From contig CAZXOP010000073.1 of assembly GCA_964642235.1 (NCBI GenBank), positions 1 to 9,843 on the forward strand: a stretch of 9,843 nucleotides of DNA, given 5' to 3'. This DNA comes from CAYSND01 sp964642235 (lineage in GTDB: Bacteria; Bacteroidota; Bacteroidia; Bacteroidales; UBA932). The position numbers and the translations under genes were made by a program. Positions within the stretch are counted from its first letter, which is position 1. Each line of letters opens with the position of its first letter. Positions 8,439 to 9,843 of the stretch are shown one piece after another. The notes beneath the pieces were generated by a model, which saw nothing but the letters and a program-made list of their open reading frames with translations, was not told where the DNA came from and made no database searches.

Positions 8439-9521
8439 TTATTTAATTCTGTAAAAACTATCTCTCTCTACCCCTTTAAAACCCCCTTTTTTTGCCATCT
8501 CTTTTAACTCACTTACACTCATAGTGGGATTTTGGTCCCCTCCTGCAAGTGAGTATATCTTAGTGGAGTCATTAAGAGTACCATCTATATCATCAGCCCC
8601 GAAAAGGAGAGCCAATTCGGTAATCTCCTTACCTAACATAGCCCAATAGGCTTTTATATGGGGAATATTGTTTAAAGCAATTCTCGAAATGGCAAAAGTT
8701 CTAAGAACCTCAGGGGTGGAGAGTTCCTGAAGCCCATATTTGGTAGAGGCAATATTGTTTGCTGCAAGGTATTTCAATGGGATAAAGGCATCAAAACCTC
8801 CACTTCTCTCTTGAAGTTCTCTAATTCTAAGTATGTGCTCAACCCTCTCCTCTCTACTCTCTATATGACCAAAGAGCATTGTAGCGTTTGAGTGGAGCCC
8901 CATTCCATGGGCAGTTTCGTGAACTTCTAACCACCTCTCGGCTGAAATTTTATCAGGGCAGATTTTATCCCTTACCCTCTGACTAAAAATCTCGGCACCC
9001 CCTCCGGGGATTGCAGAGAGACCTGCCCCTTTTAATGAGGAGAGTACAAAGTCGAGCGTAAGCCCATCTCGGCACATATCTGATATCTCTACTGCTGAGT
9101 AGGCTTTTATTGCCACCGTATCAGGGAGTTCCTCCCTTAATATTTTTATGATGTTTAAGTAATAATCGAATTTTTTAGAAGGGTGGACACTTCCGACAAC
9201 ATGCACCTCTGTTACCCCCTCTTCGTATTTCTCTCTGCAATATGCTCTAACCTCCTCTAAAGAGAGACTCCAAGCCCCAGATTCATCCTCCCTCTCTCTT
9301 CTGAAAGAACAAAATTCGCAACGATGAATACAGACATTACTCGGCTCGAGATGGAAATTTCTATTATAATAGACATTCTCCCCATTAAATCTCTTTCTAA
9401 CTCGCTGTGCAAGAGATGCTAAATCGGAAAGTGAGGGGAGGTCATAGAGAAACATAAGCTCTTCAAAACTGAGTGGAGCCCCTTCTTCTATCTTGTTTGC
9501 TATGCTCTTTTTTAATGTCAT
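8439..9521 (-). CDS. mqnE: Aminofutalosine synthase (radical SAM, menaquinone biosynthesis)
   Basis: Radical SAM enzyme that joins the SAM-derived adenosyl radical to 3-[(1-carboxyvinyl)oxy]benzoate, giving aminofutalosine in the futalosine pathway to menaquinone. The 360-residue product carries the CX3CX2C iron-sulfur motif at Cys64, Cys68 and Cys71 ('NVCIHRCEFCSF'), 'SAIPGGGAEIF' around 169-179, 'ATMLFGHIE' at 213-221 and 'GADDIDGT' at 308-315. The last motif favours MqnE over the related MqnC and CofH, which usually differ there. The start ATG is preceded by AAGGAT, an unusually good purine-rich site for this genome but very close to the ATG. A probable rpmH terminator lies just upstream and no clear promoter follows it, so mqnE may depend on readthrough or a weak promoter. 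Other mqn genes are not in this window. Confidence 0.88.
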   Translation of the reverse strand: MTLKKSIANKIEEGAPLSFEELMFLYDLPSLSDLASLAQRVRKRFNGENVYYNRNFHLEPSNVCIHRCEFCSFRREREDESGAWSLSLEEVRAYCREKYEEGVTEVHVVGSVHPSKKFDYYLNIIKILREELPDTVAIKAYSAVEISDMCRDGLTLDFVLSSLKGAGLSAIPGGGAEIFSQRVRDKICPDKISAERWLEVHETAHGMGLHSNATMLFGHIESREERVEHILRIRELQERSGGFDAFIPLKYLAANNIASTKYGLQELSTPEVLRTFAISRIALNNIPHIKAYWAMLGKEITELALLFGADDIDGTLNDSTKIYSLAGGDQNPTMSVSELKEMAKKGGFKGVERDSFYRIK

Positions 9522-9540
9522 ATCCTTATTAATAAAGCAA

Positions 9541-9568
9541 AAGGCTGCTTCGCAACGCGACCAGCCTT
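9541..9568 (-). terminator. Probable intrinsic terminator after rpmH
   Basis: On the minus strand, AAGGCTG and CAGCCTT pair as a perfect 7-bp outer stem (9562-9568 with 9541-9547). An inner TCGC/GCGA stem closes a three-base loop, with a small unequal internal loop between the stems. The 3' side runs into TTGCTTTATTAATAAGG, a moderately U-rich tail. It lies 23 bases beyond the rpmH stop and 19 bases before the mqnE start, so it probably ends or attenuates the rpmH transcript. Confidence 0.7.
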
Positions 9569-9591
9569 GTACTTCCTAAACAAACGACAGT

Positions 9592-9744
9592 TTAGTATCT
9601 CGTTTCTGAGGAAACTGTCAATTTTTTACGACCATGACGACGGCGAGCTGCCAATATGCGGCGACCGTTAGGAGTGGACATGCGCTCGCGGAAACCGTGT
9701 TTATTACGGCGTTTGCGTTGCGATGGTTGAAAAGTACGTTTCAT
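9592..9744 (-). CDS. rpmH: Large ribosomal subunit protein bL34
   Basis: A 50-residue, very basic protein starting 'MKRTFQPSQRKRRNKHGFRE', followed by 'RMSTPNGRRILAARRRHGRK' and a short tail 'KLTVSSETRY'. These are the defining features of bL34, a small protein buried in 23S rRNA. Length is within the family range. Of its 13 arginine codons, 12 are CGT or CGC and one is AGA, whereas neighbouring genes often use AGA/AGG; this fits strong expression. It is driven by the consensus promoter at 9781-9811 and followed by a hairpin terminator. In many bacteria rpmH precedes rnpA near the replication origin, but here mqnE follows instead. Confidence 0.98.
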   Translation of the reverse strand: MKRTFQPSQRKRRNKHGFRERMSTPNGRRILAARRRHGRKKLTVSSETRY

Positions 9745-9748
9745 ATCT

Positions 9749-9762
9749 ATATAAATTTATAT
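9749..9762. repeat. AT-only 14-bp palindrome in the rpmH leader
   Basis: ATATAAATTTATAT is a perfect inverted repeat with no spacer, just upstream of the rpmH start codon inside the predicted leader. In RNA it could not fold tightly (no loop, only A-U pairs), so it may simply keep the ribosome site unstructured. An A/T-only palindrome of this size could also arise by chance. Confidence 0.35.
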
Positions 9763-9780
9763 TAGTCAAAAAAGGGAGTG

Positions 9781-9811
9781 CAAAGGTAATGCTTTTGTTT
9801 AAAACTGCAAA
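9781..9811 (-). promoter_or_regulatory. Consensus Bacteroidota promoter of rpmH
   Basis: On the minus strand a TTTG (9811-9808) is followed after exactly 19 bases by TACCTTTG (9788-9781). This matches both halves and the spacing of the Bacteroidota primary sigma factor promoter (TTTG, N19, TAnnTTTG). Transcription would start about 6-8 bases further on, near 9774, leaving a leader of about 30 bases before the rpmH ATG at 9744. Confidence 0.88.
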
Positions 9812-9843
9812 TTTATCTTTTAATAAAAACAATCTTTTTTTCT

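Noticed and set aside
9592..9843. Replication origin near rpmH
   Set aside because: No rnpA or dnaA neighbour and no DnaA-box cluster is visible; rpmH is not a reliable origin marker here.

Overview
The window looks like ordinary chromosomal sequence from a Bacteroidota bacterium, most likely Bacteroidales or a close relative. Four things point that way. A promoter at the right end matches the Bacteroidota consensus exactly (TTTG, 19 bases, TAnnTTTG). Ribosome binding sites are weak. There is a carboxypeptidase-regulatory-domain/TonB-type outer-membrane protein. A PASTA-domain membrane protein overlaps a pseudouridine synthase of the RluD type. Genes are tightly packed, and no stretch over 300 bases lacks a gene.

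Left half, plus strand: the 3' end of a PQQ-like beta-propeller protein (1-507) is followed after 3 bases by a lipoprotein serine hydrolase of the beta-lactamase/PBP4* class (511-1917). A likely promoter then precedes serS (1978-3249), with ruvC 5 bases behind it (3255-3818). A large outer-membrane beta-barrel protein starts at 3889 and runs into a run of exactly 100 Ns (6650-6749).

Right half, minus strand, reading leftwards from the window's right end: rpmH for ribosomal protein L34 (9744-9592), with a consensus promoter and a probable terminator; mqnE, aminofutalosine synthase of the futalosine route to menaquinone (9521-8439); a three-PASTA single-pass membrane protein (8420-7614); and a RluD-type 23S rRNA pseudouridine synthase (starting 7627) whose 3' end is lost in the N run. 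The barrel gene and rluD converge on the gap. Both are cut off there, and their missing ends should need more than 100 bases, so the gap length is probably a placeholder.

The genes serve translation (serS, rpmH, rluD), recombination (ruvC), respiration (mqnE) and the envelope (lipoprotein hydrolase, barrel protein, PASTA protein). I see no mobile element, CRISPR array, phage gene, RNA gene or defence system. I looked for a new system and found none I can support. The findings are modest points about the gap, operon structure, a glycine-rich loop and gene expression.
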